This document shows, one piece after another, positions 46,232 to 59,387 of a stretch of 64,000 bases of DNA. This DNA comes from Patescibacteria group bacterium (GTDB lineage: Bacteria > Patescibacteriota > Gracilibacteria > Absconditabacterales > Absconditicoccaceae), in the NCBI GenBank assembly GCA_022705745.1, contig JAKJDW010000003.1, positions 1 to 64,000 of the forward strand, given 5' to 3'. The position numbers and the translations under genes are program-made. Position 1 is the first letter of the stretch. Every line of letters starts with the position of its first letter. The notes below the pieces were generated by a model. It was not told where the DNA came from. It did not search any database and worked only from the letters and a program-made list of their open reading frames with translations.

Positions 46232-48418
46232 TTACATACTTTCGTGGAAGGTTCTGGATATTACTTCTAGCTGGTGTGCTTTTGATAATCTAGTAAAGTT
46301 TACAGCATAACCAGAAACTCTGATTGTTAACTGTGGATATAATTCTGGGTGTTCATAAGCATCTATAAGTTTTTCTTTATTCAAAACATTTACATTGATG
46401 TGATGAGCTTTTTTTGTGAAATATCAATTTAGCATATCTACTAAATTTTCTATTTGTTCTTTTTCATCTACACCTAATGATTTTGGTATAATAGTAAATG
46501 TGTTTGAGATTCAGTCTTGAGAGCATTCATATTTGAATTTACTCACAGAATTTAATGATGCAATAGCTCAGCTAGTATCACGACCATGCATTGGGTTTGC
46601 TCCTGGAGCAAATGCTTCTCAAGCTTTTCTTCAATCTGGAGTTGCTCATGTATTTTTTCCGTACATTACATTCGATGTAATTGTTAGTAATGAAAGAGTA
46701 GGATTTGCATCTTTGTATGCTTTATGTTTTTTGAGTTGTTCGTTGAAATATTCAACTACTTCTTGTGCTATTGAATCTACTTTATCATTATCATTTCCAA
46801 ATTTTGGGAAATCTCATTCTATTTTGTAATCTGTAGCTACTCATTGTTCATTTCTGATTGGAGTTATTTTTGCATATTTTATAGCGGAAAGCGAATCTGC
46901 TATAATAGATATTCCTGCAATCCCATAAGCAATATCTACTCCATAATCAGCATCTATAAATGCCATTTGGGCTCTTTCGTAATAATATTTGTCATGCATA
47001 TAGTGTATGATGTACATAGACTTTGCATAAACTCTAGCGATTTCGTCCATTGCTATTTTGAAGTTTTCCCAAACTTCTTCGTATTTTAGTTCTCAGTTGC
47101 TAAGCTTTTTGAGGTCCAAAACTTTTTCTCATCATTCTTCTTCTTTTCATTCATTGATGGCTAAAAGTAATCCTTTTACCAAATTTGCCCTAGCACCAAA
47201 ATGTTGAATTCTTTTTCATAGTTCTTGATATGATACACAGCAAGCAATACCATAATCATCAGAACCACGAGTACAAACCATCAAATCGTCGTTTTCATAT
47301 TGTATAGAAGAGGTATCTATTGATACTTTTGCACAGAATTTTTTGAAATTTTCTGGTAAATCTTTTGACCAAAGTACTGTTAGATTTGGCTCTGGAGATG
47401 CTCATAAATTATACAATGTCTGCAAGAATCTGAACGAAGTTTTGGTAACTTTTGTTCTTCAGTCTATAAATTGTCATCATATAGATTCTGTTACCCAAGT
47501 AGGATCTCCACCAAAAATTTCGTCATAAGATGCTGGTCTAAGATGTCTAACCATTCTAAGTTTCATTACAAATTGGTCTATAAGTTCTTGTGCTTCATTT
47601 TCTGTGATTTTTCATTCTTTCAAATCTTTCTCTATATAGATATCCAAGAAACTTGATACATTTCCAAGTGACATAGCGGCCCCATCTTGTTCTTTGATAG
47701 CTGCTAGATATGCAAAATATAGCCATTGTACCGCTTCCTTTGCGTTTGCTGCTGGTTTTGATATATCAAAACCGTAGCTATCAGCCATTATTTTTATATC
47801 TTTCAAAGCTTGGATTTGTTGTGATATTTCTTCTCTAAGTCTTACTTTTTCGTCAGTCATATCTCATGTAATGTTGGATTTTTCCCATTCTTTATTTTCT
47901 AACAAAGCATCAATACCATACAGAGCTAATCTTCTATAATCTCAAATAATTCTTCATCTTGCGTAGTTATCAGGCAATCAGGTGATAATATGTTTGCTTC
48001 TAAATTGCCTTATTTCTTCATCATAAGCACTAAATACTGCATCGTTGTGGTTTTTTGCATAATGAAAAATATCTTTTACTCTGTCGGACATTTCCAATCA
48101 TCTTTCTTTGATCGCTCTTTCTACGATTCTGATACCCCCAAATGGTTTCATCGCCCTTTTCAAAATTTCGTCTGTTTGAAGTCAAACTATCACTTCGTTT
48201 TTTTGGTCTATGTATCATGGTTTATGGCTAGTGATAGTTGATATAGTTTCGGTGTCTATACTTTTACATCAATTATTGTCTCTTTCTTTTTTTAACGCGA
48301 TTTTACATTTTTTTCGTAATTCTTGGGTTTTTTTTGTTGGTCATACTAAAAAAGAGGCATCTCCATGATATGGAGTAATATTTTCTTGGATAAATCATTT
48401 TACATCTAGTTGTTTCAT
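46232..48418 (-). CDS. pflB: Pyruvate formate-lyase
   Basis: 728 aa glycyl-radical enzyme splitting pyruvate and CoA into formate and acetyl-CoA. The adjacent active-site cysteines are Cys393-Cys394 in [14 protein letters not shown]. The radical Gly is 703 in RVSGYAVNF near the C-terminus (codon GGT). N-terminal TITSHKPGYID and [18 protein letters not shown] near residue 600 are also diagnostic. Several other glycines use TGA. Supplies acetyl-CoA to PduL/AckA. Confidence 0.97.
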
Positions 48419-48768
48419 TCCTTAAAGGTGTTGTTGATAAAAATAATATTTTATGGATATTGTAGGAAAACAAATTTTACTACCATCGTTTTGATACTCA
48501 ATATCCTGGTCAAATTATTACGACGGTTTGTGGAAAACTGCAATATAATTGTTAAATTTTTTATATCCACAATTATATTATAATTGTTTTTTTTAAAAAA
48601 GCAAAAAATAGGGGAGGAAATTTATTAAGTTTTTCAACTTCTTATCTTTTCTTGTTGAAAATGGAATGAATTTAGTTATTTTTATTTTATTTGTATTTAT
48701 TTTAAGTTAAAAAATTATTTAGTTTTTTGTATTTGTAATTTTTGTATTTTATTATTTAAAACAATATC
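48419..48768. other. Intergenic between divergent pflB and epimerase genes
   Basis: 350 nt, AT-rich. A partial palindrome near 48538-48587 (CAATATAATTGT...ACAATTATATTATAATTG) could be an operator or overlapping promoters. No gene is visible. Confidence 0.4.
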
Positions 48769-49719
48769 ATGGCAAAAATCTTAGTAACCTGATCTACATG
48801 ACAAATTTGATCAGAATTGGTATTAGAGTTGAGAAAAATTTATTGATGAGACAATGTTGTGGCTTTAGGAAATAGAACAAAACCTTCTGATGAGTTGTTG
48901 AATTCATGACCATTTGAAACAGCAGATATCAAGGACATACAAAAAATAAGAGATATAATTGAAAAGTATGAAATAGATACAATTTATCATTTAGTAAGTT
49001 TGCTTTCAGCTACAGGAGAGCAAAATCCAAATTTAGCATGGGATGTAAATATGTGAGGACTAAAAGATATGTTGGATTTGGCTGTAGAATACAAAATAAA
49101 AAGATTTTTCTGGCCAAGTTCCATTGCAGCATTCTGACCAAATACTCCTAGGATAAACACTCCTCAATATACTCCAATGGATCCTACTACAATGTATGGA
49201 GTTACCAAGGTAGCAGGGGAGTTGTTGTGTCAGTATTATCATCAAAAGTATGGATTGGATACTAGAAGTTTGAGATATCCATGAATTGTTAGTCGAAAAA
49301 CTCTTCCATGAGGATGAACAACTGATTATGCTGTAGCGATTTATTATGATGCTATACAAAAAGGTGAATATGAGTTTTTTGTAAACGAACAAACAGTATT
49401 ACCGATGATGTATATGCCTGATGCTATCAAAGCAACAATAGATATCATGCAAGCAGATCCAGAAAAAATAAAAATTCATACTAGTTACAATCTAACAGCT
49501 TTCTCTTTTTCTGCTAAAGATTTGGAAGAAAATGTTCGTAAATATATTCCAGAATTAAAATGTACTTATGCTCCAGATTTTAGACAAAAGATTGCAGATT
49601 CTCGACCAGCTTCTCTAGATGATTCGGCTGCACAAAAAGATCGGGGCTGGAAAGCTGATTATGACTTGGATGCTATGTCTCAAGATATGATAGAAAATCT
49701 TAGAAAAAGACTTTCTTAA
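48769..49719 (+). CDS. NAD-dependent epimerase / L-threonine 3-dehydrogenase-like SDR
   Basis: 316 aa extended SDR. NAD-binding VTGSTGQIGSEL (residues 6-17, two of the glycines TGA), [22 protein letters not shown] and the catalytic YGVTK (Tyr143, Lys147). VCCWR-type features are absent. [20 protein letters not shown] and [20 protein letters not shown] are characteristic of the UDP-GalE-like L-threonine dehydrogenase group. It would oxidise threonine to 2-amino-3-ketobutyrate. A sugar epimerase role is possible but less likely. Confidence 0.85.
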
Positions 49720-49790
49720 AAAATTCTTGCAAAACTAGATTGTTTTACTATATATTCAAGCGTTTAATTTTATTTATTAACTTAATTCTT

Positions 49791-50075
49791 ATGAAAAGAT
49801 TATTGTTTGTATTGCCTATGTTGGCTTTAGTTACTGTTTTATTTGCTGGATGTACAAAAAACCAAGACACTAACTATATCACTTGTACAGAAGAACAAAA
49901 AACTGCGGAAGTTTGTACTCAAGAGTACGATCCAGTTTGTGGAAATGATGGTTTGACTTATGGGAATGCTTGTTCAGCTTGTGCAAGTCAAAATGTTGAA
50001 TCTTATAAACTAGGAGAATGTGTAGCTGTTTGTGATGAAGGTGCTGAAGTTTGCGACACTCCTGAATTAGAGTAA
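49791..50075 (+). CDS. Kazal-domain lipoprotein
   Basis: 94 aa. Signal peptide with lipobox LFAGC, followed by a Kazal-type inhibitor domain: VCTQEYDPVCGNDGLTYGNA and CSACASQNVESYKLGEC, the classic C-x-Y-x-P-V-C-G-x-D-G-x-T-Y-x-N-x-C pattern. A C-terminal acidic tail has two more Cys. Kazal domains inhibit serine proteases; in an episymbiotic bacterium it could protect against host proteases, which is inference. Confidence 0.88.
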   Translation: MKRLLFVLPMLALVTVLFAGCTKNQDTNYITCTEEQKTAEVCTQEYDPVCGNDGLTYGNACSACASQNVESYKLGECVAVCDEGAEVCDTPELE

Positions 50076-50113
50076 CCTTTGATATTACCGAGTTAAAACT
50101 ACAAAGTTAAAAT

Positions 50114-50147
50114 AAAAATCTCTAGGCATTTGATTAGAGATTTTTTT
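50114..50147 (+). terminator. Intrinsic terminator after the Kazal lipoprotein
   Basis: AAAAATCTCTA and TAGAGATTTTTTT form a 9-11-bp stem ending in a T-run, about 40 nt after the stop. Confidence 0.85.
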
Positions 50148-50256
50148 GTTATTTTCGTTTTTGATTGATATGTAATTTAATATGTGTATTATTACATTGA
50201 CTGGTAGCCTCCCCGAGTTTCTAAAAATATATCTTTTAGACCATTTTGGCATTGTT

Positions 50257-51039
50257 ATGAATAAAATAATTAGAGAATTAAAAGATTTATACTTGTGAGG
50301 TAACAAAATAAAATCTTATTCTGCGGAAACTATTAATGTTTTGGCGCATAAAGATAGGGTTGGATTCTTTGTCCTTAATCAGAAAAATGATAATAAATAT
50401 ATTTTATATATTTACTGAAATATTAAAAAAAACGATATAATATCCATTAAACAACTTTTTTCGAAAAAAATGTGATATATCTCAGTTACAGTTGTGGACA
50501 TTAGCGGTAAATATGTAAGGATAAAATCTAATAAAAAGTTGGATATAGATGATTTTTTGATGTATATACCTAATTTTTATATAAAAAATTGATGGTTGTT
50601 TTGACCTTATTTGGACAATCTTTTATCGATCTTGATATTAAATAAAATAAATTGTAAATTTAATTTATGGCAATCTATCGATGAAGAAGCTAAACTAATT
50701 TATTCTAGTTTCCCGAAAAAGTGAACAACAATAGTGCTTGATGTTTTACGGCAAGAATATTTAAAAGAAAAAATAAATTTAAATAAAATATATTGTATCA
50801 GATCTACATCTTTTACTAGTAAATTATCTACGATAGTTTGAAAAGACATTGAGGATATTGATTTAAATTTAAAATTTAAATTGGAAGTAGATTGTTTTGA
50901 TTGTAAGGCAAAATATTTTTTATTATGTCCAATTGTTAATTGACATTCTGCTATTGCTTCTGTTAAATTATCTACATTGGATAAGTTTGAAAAAACATTA
51001 AATTTATTGTTTAATAAAATAAAATGAAAAAAAATTTAA
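50257..51039 (+). CDS. Hypothetical protein paired with a guanylate-kinase-like gene
   Basis: 260 aa, not recognised. N-terminal MNKIIRELKDLYLGGNKIKS; mostly beta/alpha sequence with YIYGNIKKNDIISI, GWLFGPYLDNLLSI and a C-terminal CFDCKAKYFLLCPIVNG. No transmembrane segment. The last 16 nt overlap the start of the next gene, which implies translational coupling and joint function. Confidence 0.7.
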
Positions 51040-51683
51040 TTGTATGAGCAAATTCTAAAATATTGAAAAATATAGAAGTAGCTTATAAAAAATATCTGGA
51101 TTGAAAATTGGATTTTCAGAAAATAGTAGGGAAAATAAAGTTTTCTAATTTAATCGTAATTTCTGGAATAAATTGTGTATGAAAAAGTACTTTTATAGAA
51201 AAAAATAAATTGCCATTTTTGATGACATATAAAACAGGAAATAATATTAAAATTCAAGAGAAACAAATTATAATTGATGAGGAAAGGTTTTATAAAAAAA
51301 TGATCAATTGAGAATTTTTTCATGTTTATGCAGTAAATTGAAATTATTACTGATATTCAATTGAGGATTATTGTATTCTTTGTAAAGAATATGGAAGTGT
51401 TTTCATAGAAGTTTCAATTGAAAGTATATATTTATGATTAAGATATATTCCTAAAAAAATATTTATTTTGGATTATTCTGAAGAGCAAATAAATAAAGAT
51501 ATAGTAAAAAGAATACCAGAAAAAAAGTGTTCCAAAGAAAGGATAAAATTATTGAAAAAAATAATAGAAAAAGAAAAGAGATTTTTAGAAAAAATAAACG
51601 AAGGAAGTGATTTTATTTATTTAAAAACACCGTTAGAAAGTAAAAAACAAATAAGTTTTATTGATTCAAATAAAAGTGAATAA
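51024..51683 (+). CDS. Divergent guanylate-kinase-like P-loop protein
   Basis: 219 aa. P-loop ISGINCVGKSTF at about residues 47-58 (the Gly before Lys is TGA), then FYKKMINGEFFHVYAVNGNYYGYS, which parallels the guanylate kinase GMP-binding stretch (G-x-F-x-E...HGNxYGT), and FIEVSIESI in place of the usual VLDIDVQG. The basic C-terminus is long and lacks the standard lid. The acidic GMP ligand Glu is His/Tyr here, so substrate may differ. Overlaps the upstream gene by 16 nt. Confidence 0.72.
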
Positions 51684-51736
51684 TCTTCAAAAACAATTAT
51701 TTATAAACATTACTAACATAATTATTTAATCTACAA

Positions 51737-52000
51737 TTACCAAATCATTGGTCAAGCTCGGTGTGGAGTATGCCAAAGTTCTCCATCTGCCTCTATGTTG
51801 TCTGTACATGGCTTCCAAATAATTCTCGGATTATCTGTATCTTCTCATCATATGCACATACAACAAGGGTTTGGCCTCTTTTTACTCCTAAAATCACATT
51901 TACATTGTACAGGGACAATACCATTGTACTTTTCTTTAATAGTTCAGCGGAGCTTTCAACATTTCTTACACTTGGTAAGATTTTTTTTTAGAATAATCAT
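51737..52000 (-). CDS. Small Cys-rich protein under a SAM riboswitch
   Basis: 87 aa, not recognised. Cysteines in CKKCGK, CKCDF and CCMC clusters, separated by basic residues (FRSKKRPNP), suggest one or two zinc ribbons. The C-terminus has IIWKPCTDNIEADGELWHTP. ATG at 52000 starts 20 nt beyond the riboswitch terminator; TAA at 51737-51739. Gly residues at TGA occur near the Cys clusters. Regulation by SAM suggests a part in methionine, SAM or methylation metabolism. Confidence 0.75.
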
Positions 52001-52019
52001 AATATTTAGAATAGAAAAT

Positions 52020-52051
52020 AAAAAACTTTTCTATCCTAAGACGAAAAGTTT
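52020..52051 (-). terminator. SAM riboswitch expression-platform terminator
   Basis: On the minus strand AAACTTTTC, an 11-nt loop and GAAAAGTTTTTTA form an intrinsic hairpin. The loop sequence CTTAGG can instead pair with CCTAAG in the 3' part of the riboswitch, giving an antiterminator. Confidence 0.8.
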
Positions 52052-52060
52052 GTGGGTTTT

Positions 52061-52157
52061 ACATCTTTCCTCTTAGGGCTGGATTTAGCACCTTGCAATA
52101 ATGCAGGTTGCTGAGATGGTTGTAACGAGCCAGTGCTCTTCCATCTTCTCTTGATGT
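52061..52157 (-). promoter_or_regulatory. SAM-I (S-box) riboswitch
   Basis: Minus-strand sequence matches the S-box consensus in order: ATCAAGAGAAG, then GCACTGGCTCG, CAGCAACCTGC, GCAAGGTGCTAAATCCAGC and CTAAGAGG, with P1 formed by ACATC and GATGT. Binding of SAM should stabilise P1 and allow the downstream terminator to form, turning off the small Cys-rich gene. Confidence 0.9.
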
Positions 52158-52226
52158 ATTTTCAAGATATTGATTTTTTTCTAAAAATCAACAAAATTTT
52201 CAATTATGTTTTTTTATTATTTTTTT

Positions 52227-52660
52227 TGGAGATGGCGAGAATCGAACTCGCGTCTAAAAGACATAAATAATAGCGTCTACCACAATAGTTTGTTTATTAA
52301 GCCGTGAATTTTATGTCTTTACAATTGGCAAATTCAAAAGCCAACAAACAGGCAATGGATTTTTTATTGTACAGACATTTGTTTACCTACTTGTGTCTCC
52401 GTCTACCTAGTAGGTGTCTGGTAGAACCGGTTGATACGATCGTATGCCGATGTTATAACCGGCATTGTTCTTACATCCATCTTGCGATGGTGATTGAACA
52501 AAAAACTAGGCGTAGTTTAATACGAAAGCGTTAGCTCTTGCTAACAAATTTTTTGAGTTTGCATTTTTAGATGCTAAGCGATTATTTTAGACTCGGTACG
52601 CTCATCGAGTAGTGGCAACTATTAGATATGAGAATCTTTTATCGAAACCTGTACATCCCC
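52227..52660 (-). ncRNA. ssrA: tmRNA (SsrA)
   Basis: The 5' end GGGGATGTACAGG pairs with the 3' end CATCTCC plus discriminator A. The T arm reads GCGAGTTCGATTCTCGC, standard for tmRNA. A tag ORF at 52506-52562 reads ANSKNLLARANAFVLNYA then TAG. Stem sequences of later pseudoknots (GCCGGTTATAACATCGGC) are visible. CCA is not encoded. It rescues stalled ribosomes and tags products for proteolysis. Confidence 0.92.
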
Positions 52661-52740
52661 ATACACTTTGATTATAGCTATTTTCCTTTATTTTTCAATT
52701 GTTTTTTTTAAGTTTTTTACTTAAATCACTAACTTCATTA

Positions 52741-53100
52741 GAGAGGGGTTGGTGGATTCGAGAAATGGCGGGAAGCAATTTCCTTTGATAAGGGGGACAG
52801 AAAGTATTGTCCTCCTTCTTTAGAAGGAGGGGGACCGCGAAGCGGGGGAGGATGTAAATAAATCCCTCTACCCCCGCTATTCAGCGGGGGAGATCAGCTC
52901 CCTTTGAAAAAGGGAGACAGTTTTGTTGTTTTTCTTACTTGTGATCCAAATACCCACAAATTGTAGCTCCGCAATTCTGCGGGGCTGCAAGAGGTGAGTT
53001 GAAATGACTGGCTGTTCATAAATTTCCCTTTTACCTATCCATGCCCCTGACCACCCGCCCCGTAGTCCTACGGGGTCGCGCCTGCAAGTCGAAATGACTG
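52741..53100. repeat. Mosaic of GC palindromes and a short direct repeat
   Basis: CCCCCTTCTAAAGAAGGAGGGG-like and CCCCCGCT...AGCGGGGG hairpins (about 52810-52890), GCTCCGCAATTCTGCGGGGC (about 52966-52985), and GCCCCGTAGTCCTACGGGGTC (53058 on, as at 43.13 kb). GAAATGACTGGCT occurs twice (about 53001 and 53092). Fills the 565-nt gap between tmRNA and the ATPase gene. Confidence 0.75.
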
Positions 53101-53226
53101 GCTATTTATAATTGATTAGTTTGTCAAGTTAAATTATTTGTTTGTTTATAAATTTTTTGCTATTTTTTGTTTTGGGAATATAATTGTTTTCGTAAGACTT
53201 TTTTAGAAGTTTCAAAAACAAAAAAT

Positions 53227-55950
<2,724 letters not shown>

Positions 55951-56093
55951 AATCTACTTGTGGCTAAATCCCCCCTCCCCCCCTTAAGAAAGGGGGGCTG
56001 TATGGACTTTTTACTCAAAAACACCTCTGAAATTTGCAAAAAAAATAAAATCATATATAATTGAATGTACTTTATATATTACAAAAACAAAAA

Positions 56094-57014
56094 ATGATTA
56101 AATTTGATAGGGTTGTATCTCAGGTAGCGGATGATATTCGTACCATTACGATACAATGAGCTACCAATATCGCTAGAGAGGCTTGTAAAGTAATGGAAAA
56201 ACAGTTGCGCTTAAAACCTTTTTCTAGTAAAAAAGAATTAAAAGATTTTTTTGATAAATCTTCTCGTCGTTTAATTGAAGCTAGAGAAACAGAACCAATG
56301 CTTCGTAATGGGATGAAATATGCAAGGTATAGATTAGCGCATTGAGCTGACGCTATTCAGCTGGCAGATGCTTTTGCTGAATATATTACTTGGATAAATG
56401 AAGAAGAAACGATTAGAGCTAAAATATGAGTAGATTTGATTGATGATTGAGATAATATTGTGACTCATTGTCATTCAGGTTCTGTTACAAAAATACTAAA
56501 AACAGCACGAAATGAATGAAAAAAAATTCATGTTTACAATACAGAAACTAGACCATTATATCAATGAAGAAAGACTTCTACGAAATTAGTTGAAGCTGGT
56601 GTTCCAAATACAATGGTAACAGATAGTTTAGCACCATTTTTTGTGGATAATATTTATGAAAAAGATATTGAAATAAACAAGGTCTTTTTGTGAGCAGATT
56701 CTATCCAGTCTAATGGAGACACTATAAATAAAGTTTGAAGTTTTGCTATTGCTTTATCGGCTTGGCATTCAGGTATCCCATTATATGTTGTTTGAAGTTT
56801 ATTGAAACTTGATATTTTGGGTGAAATTTGAATTGAGACTAGAGATGGTAAAGAACTTCGATCGGATGCTCCAGAAGGTTTGAAGATTTTGAACTATGCT
56901 TTTGATATGATTCCTGCTAAATGTATTACAGGGATTATTACTGAGTTTTGAATAATTAGACCAGAAAATTTACTTAAAGAAGTGAAAAAAAGATATCCTT
57001 GGATGTTGGAGTAA
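56094..57014 (+). CDS. Ribose-1,5-bisphosphate isomerase
   Basis: 306 aa of the eIF2B-related isomerase family (archaeal e2b2). Converts R15P to ribulose-1,5-bisphosphate. The active-site Cys126 lies in HCHSGSVTK and Asp202 in [10 protein letters not shown], at the positions known from the archaeal enzyme. TDSLAPFF and [19 protein letters not shown] agree. TGA encodes several Gly. Methylthioribose-1-P isomerase is less likely, given the RuBisCO and AMP phosphorylase neighbours. First gene of the AMP-RuBisCO cluster. Confidence 0.92.
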
Positions 57015-57032
57015 GTTCGCTCCGCTCACGAT

Positions 57033-57200
57033 AAAATGATAAAATGTTGAAATGATAAAATGATAAAATGATAAAATGTTGAAACTTGTCCCGCTTAGCG
57101 GGATGAATGATAAAATGTTGAAATGATAAAATGATAAAATGATAAAATGTTGAAACTTGTCCCGCTTAGCGGGATGAATGATAAAATGTTGAAATGATAA
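57033..57200. repeat. Tandem ATGATAAA units with 71-bp higher-order repeat
   Basis: Runs of ATGATAAA separated by GTTGAA. A 71-bp higher-order unit ending ACTTGTCCCGCTTAGCGGGA occurs twice (CTTGTCCC at 57085 and 57156). The CCCGCTTAGCGGG forms a hairpin. Related short version at 34.2 kb. Confidence 0.85.
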
Positions 57201-57210
57201 ATTAAATTAA

Positions 57211-57332
57211 AAAGTTCTTCCCTTGGGGGAAGTTGTTCTAATGTAGTTGGGGGTGGTTGGAAGTAAAACCCCCACCTATCCCCGCAGTACTGCGGGGGAG
57301 AACAACCTCCCCAAGGGGAGGAACTTTCCCCA
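57211..57332. repeat. Family A palindromic element (reverse orientation)
   Basis: TTCTTCCCTTGGGGGAAG, GTAGTTGGGGGTGG, ACCCCCACC, CCCCGCAGTACTGCGGGG and CCTCCCCAAGGGGAGG in the reverse order to the copy at 46.0 kb. The frame of the next gene stays open through it, but start homology supports 57415. Confidence 0.85.
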
Positions 57333-57414
57333 CAAAATTCTTCCTTTCACCCCGAAAATCGGAGTTTGGAAAGTTGAAGGGGGCTATGAACTTTACAAAC
57401 TTATTATTATAAGA

Positions 57415-58971
57415 ATGAAAAATAAAACCTTTTCTTTGAAAGCACAACTAATAAATGTTACAACTGGAAATGATTTTCAGATTTGGTTAAATGAATCGCA
57501 GGCTTTTAAGTTTGGTATTACAGCAGTAGATAATGTAATTTTATCTTATGAAAAAGATGGCAAACATAAGAGATTATCTGTAAATGTTGATTTGACTAAT
57601 GATTTTTTGGAGTCTTGAGAGGTTTGAATCACCCAAGATATTTTTGAAAAACATGATATAAAAACTTGAGACATAGTTTCTATTTCTACAATTACTAAAA
57701 ATCCACTATCATTGCAAGCTATAAGGAAAAAACTTTTTGGAAAAAAACTAAATAAAAATGAAATTAAAGCATTAATGAGAGATATGACAGATGGGAAAAT
57801 TAGTGATTTACTTGTGGCTTATTATGCGGCTTGTAGTTTTGCTTATTCTAGTGACAAAGAGGAACTTTATTGGACAGCAAAGTATTCTGCTGAAATGTGA
57901 GATATGATTAAATTTAAGTATGATACTGCTGTAAAATATTCTATTGGTTGAGTACCTGGGAATGAAACAACTATGATTATTGTGCCTATTTTGGGTTCCC
58001 TTGGTATGTCTAGTCCAAAAACTTTTTCTAGAGCTATAACTTCTCCTGCTGCAACTTGAGAGTGTGTAGAAGTGCTGATGGATACCGAATTTTCGGTCAG
58101 TGAAATGAAAAAATTGGTTACTAAAAATTTATCTTGTTTGGCTAATGGAGAATTTTTGAAATTTGCTCCAGCAAATGATAAGATAATAAAAGTTTCATAC
58201 CCATTGTATATGGAAGCATATTCCAAGGTAGCAATTAGTATTATGGCAAAAATTTATGCCTGATGAACGAAGTTTTGTTTAATAGATTTGCCTGTTGGTA
58301 AAAATTGAAAAATAAAAGATCAAAAAACTGCAGATAGAATTGCTGGTCATTTCAAATATATTTGAGAAAAACTTGGGATGAAAGTTTATGTGGAAATATC
58401 TGATGCGAATCATCCTGTGGGTAAGGGGATATGAGCAGTTTTGCAAACAAGAGAAGTTCTCAGAATCCTTCAAAATAAAAAATGTATTTCAAAAGATATC
58501 AAAGAGAAATCAATTAAGTTATCCGCTGATTTGATTCGTCTTGTTTGATTGGCTAAATGAAAAAAAGCTATTGAATTGGCTACAAAACAATTGGAATCTG
58601 GAGCTGCTTGGGAATATATGAAAAAATTAATTACAGCACAAAATCGTATTCGCAATAGGAAACCTGATTATAAAAAAGTTTCTTATCTGGGAATAGTAGA
58701 TTCAGAAGATTTGCCTTTGGCAAAATTTTCAGAAAAAATAATAGCAAAAAAAGCTTGAAAAATAAAATCACTCAATGTTCAGTTAATAAAAGATATAGCT
58801 AGATTGTTTTGAGCACCGTTTGATAAACAAGCTTGAATTTATTTTTATAAACAACATTGAAATTTGGTGAAAAAGTGAGATGTTTTGTGTGAATTGTATT
58901 CAAACAATCAAGAGGATCTTCAAAGATGATTGGAAGCTATAAAAAAAGAGAAACTTTTCTTTTATTGCTAG
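57415..58971 (+). CDS. Divergent AMP phosphorylase-like paralogue (copy 1)
   Basis: 518 aa nucleoside phosphorylase of the thymidine phosphorylase/AMPpase family with the N-terminal AMPpase extension. It retains YSIGGVPGNETT (175-186) and [12 protein letters not shown] (205-216). However, the segment aligned to CLVWGGGLDLAPADD of copy 2 reads [15 protein letters not shown] (241-255), and the GPTAK loop reads GKNGK. Key sugar- or phosphate-binding positions therefore differ, so substrate or activity may have changed. The start at 57415 is chosen by homology; the frame is open upstream to 57247 through a repeat. Upstream of RuBisCO. Confidence 0.85.
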
Positions 58972-59120
58972 GCGGGCATCCCTCTTATTAAGGGGGATTG
59001 AGGGGGATTTGTAAATTCAATAGTTGGGGGTAATTGGAGTTTGTTAGGGCTATTTAACCCCTACCTACCCCCGCAGTACTGCGGGGGAGAACACCCTCCC
59101 CCTAGGGAGGAATTTTGTTT
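58972..59120. repeat. Family B plus family A elements upstream of RuBisCO
   Basis: CCCTCTTATTAAGGGGGATT then TGAGGGGGATT (58980-59010), followed by ACCCCTACCTACCCCCGCAG with the CCCCGCAGTACTGCGGGG palindrome (about 59069-59086) and CCCTCCCCCTAGGGAGG. The remaining 59121-59323 region shows no gene. Confidence 0.8.
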
Positions 59121-59323
59121 GAGTGAGAACCCTATGGAAATTGTTCTGGTTTGTTCAGTAGCTTGCCACGACAGAAGATAATAAAGGAGATTTTTTGACT
59201 ATGTTCGAAATGATAGGTTTTGCGATGATGGTTTGTGAAAAATAACTGTTCTTTATTAATGTTGATTGTTTATGTCTCACTCGGGTGATAATAATTAATG
59301 ATATTATATATTAAAAACAAAAA

Positions 59324-59347
59324 ATGTATATCAAAATCGTATTTTAA
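59324..59347 (+). CDS. Possible 7-codon leader peptide of RuBisCO
   Basis: Reads MYIKIVF then TAA, preceded by TATTATAT and an A-rich leader as at other start codons here. Its last codons lie in the 5' arm of the terminator hairpin at 59333-59362, as expected for attenuation. The evidence is context only. Confidence 0.35.
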   Translation: MYIKIVF

Positions 59348-59362
59348 CTACGGTTTTTTTGA
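59333..59362 (+). terminator. Terminator-like hairpin in the RuBisCO leader
   Basis: AAAATCGTA, loop TTTTAAC, TACGGTTTTTTT gives a stem of about nine pairs (one G-T) with a T-run. It overlaps the small ORF. Confidence 0.6.
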
Positions 59363-59381
59363 TTTTTTTTATGTTTTTGAG

Positions 59382-59387
59382 TATAAT
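59382..59387 (+). promoter_or_regulatory. Candidate -10 box (TATAAT) for RuBisCO
   Basis: TATAAT lies past the leader hairpin and about 115 nt before the RuBisCO ATG. No clear -35 is visible. It would bypass the hairpin. Confidence 0.4.

Noticed and set aside
52304-52534. Plus-strand ORF over 52304-52534
   Set aside because: It lies inside tmRNA on the other strand and has no homology-like features.
57247-57414. Upstream extension of AMP phosphorylase copy 1 to an ATG at 57247
   Set aside because: The extension is encoded by a palindromic repeat. Alignment with copy 2 places the N-terminus at 57415.
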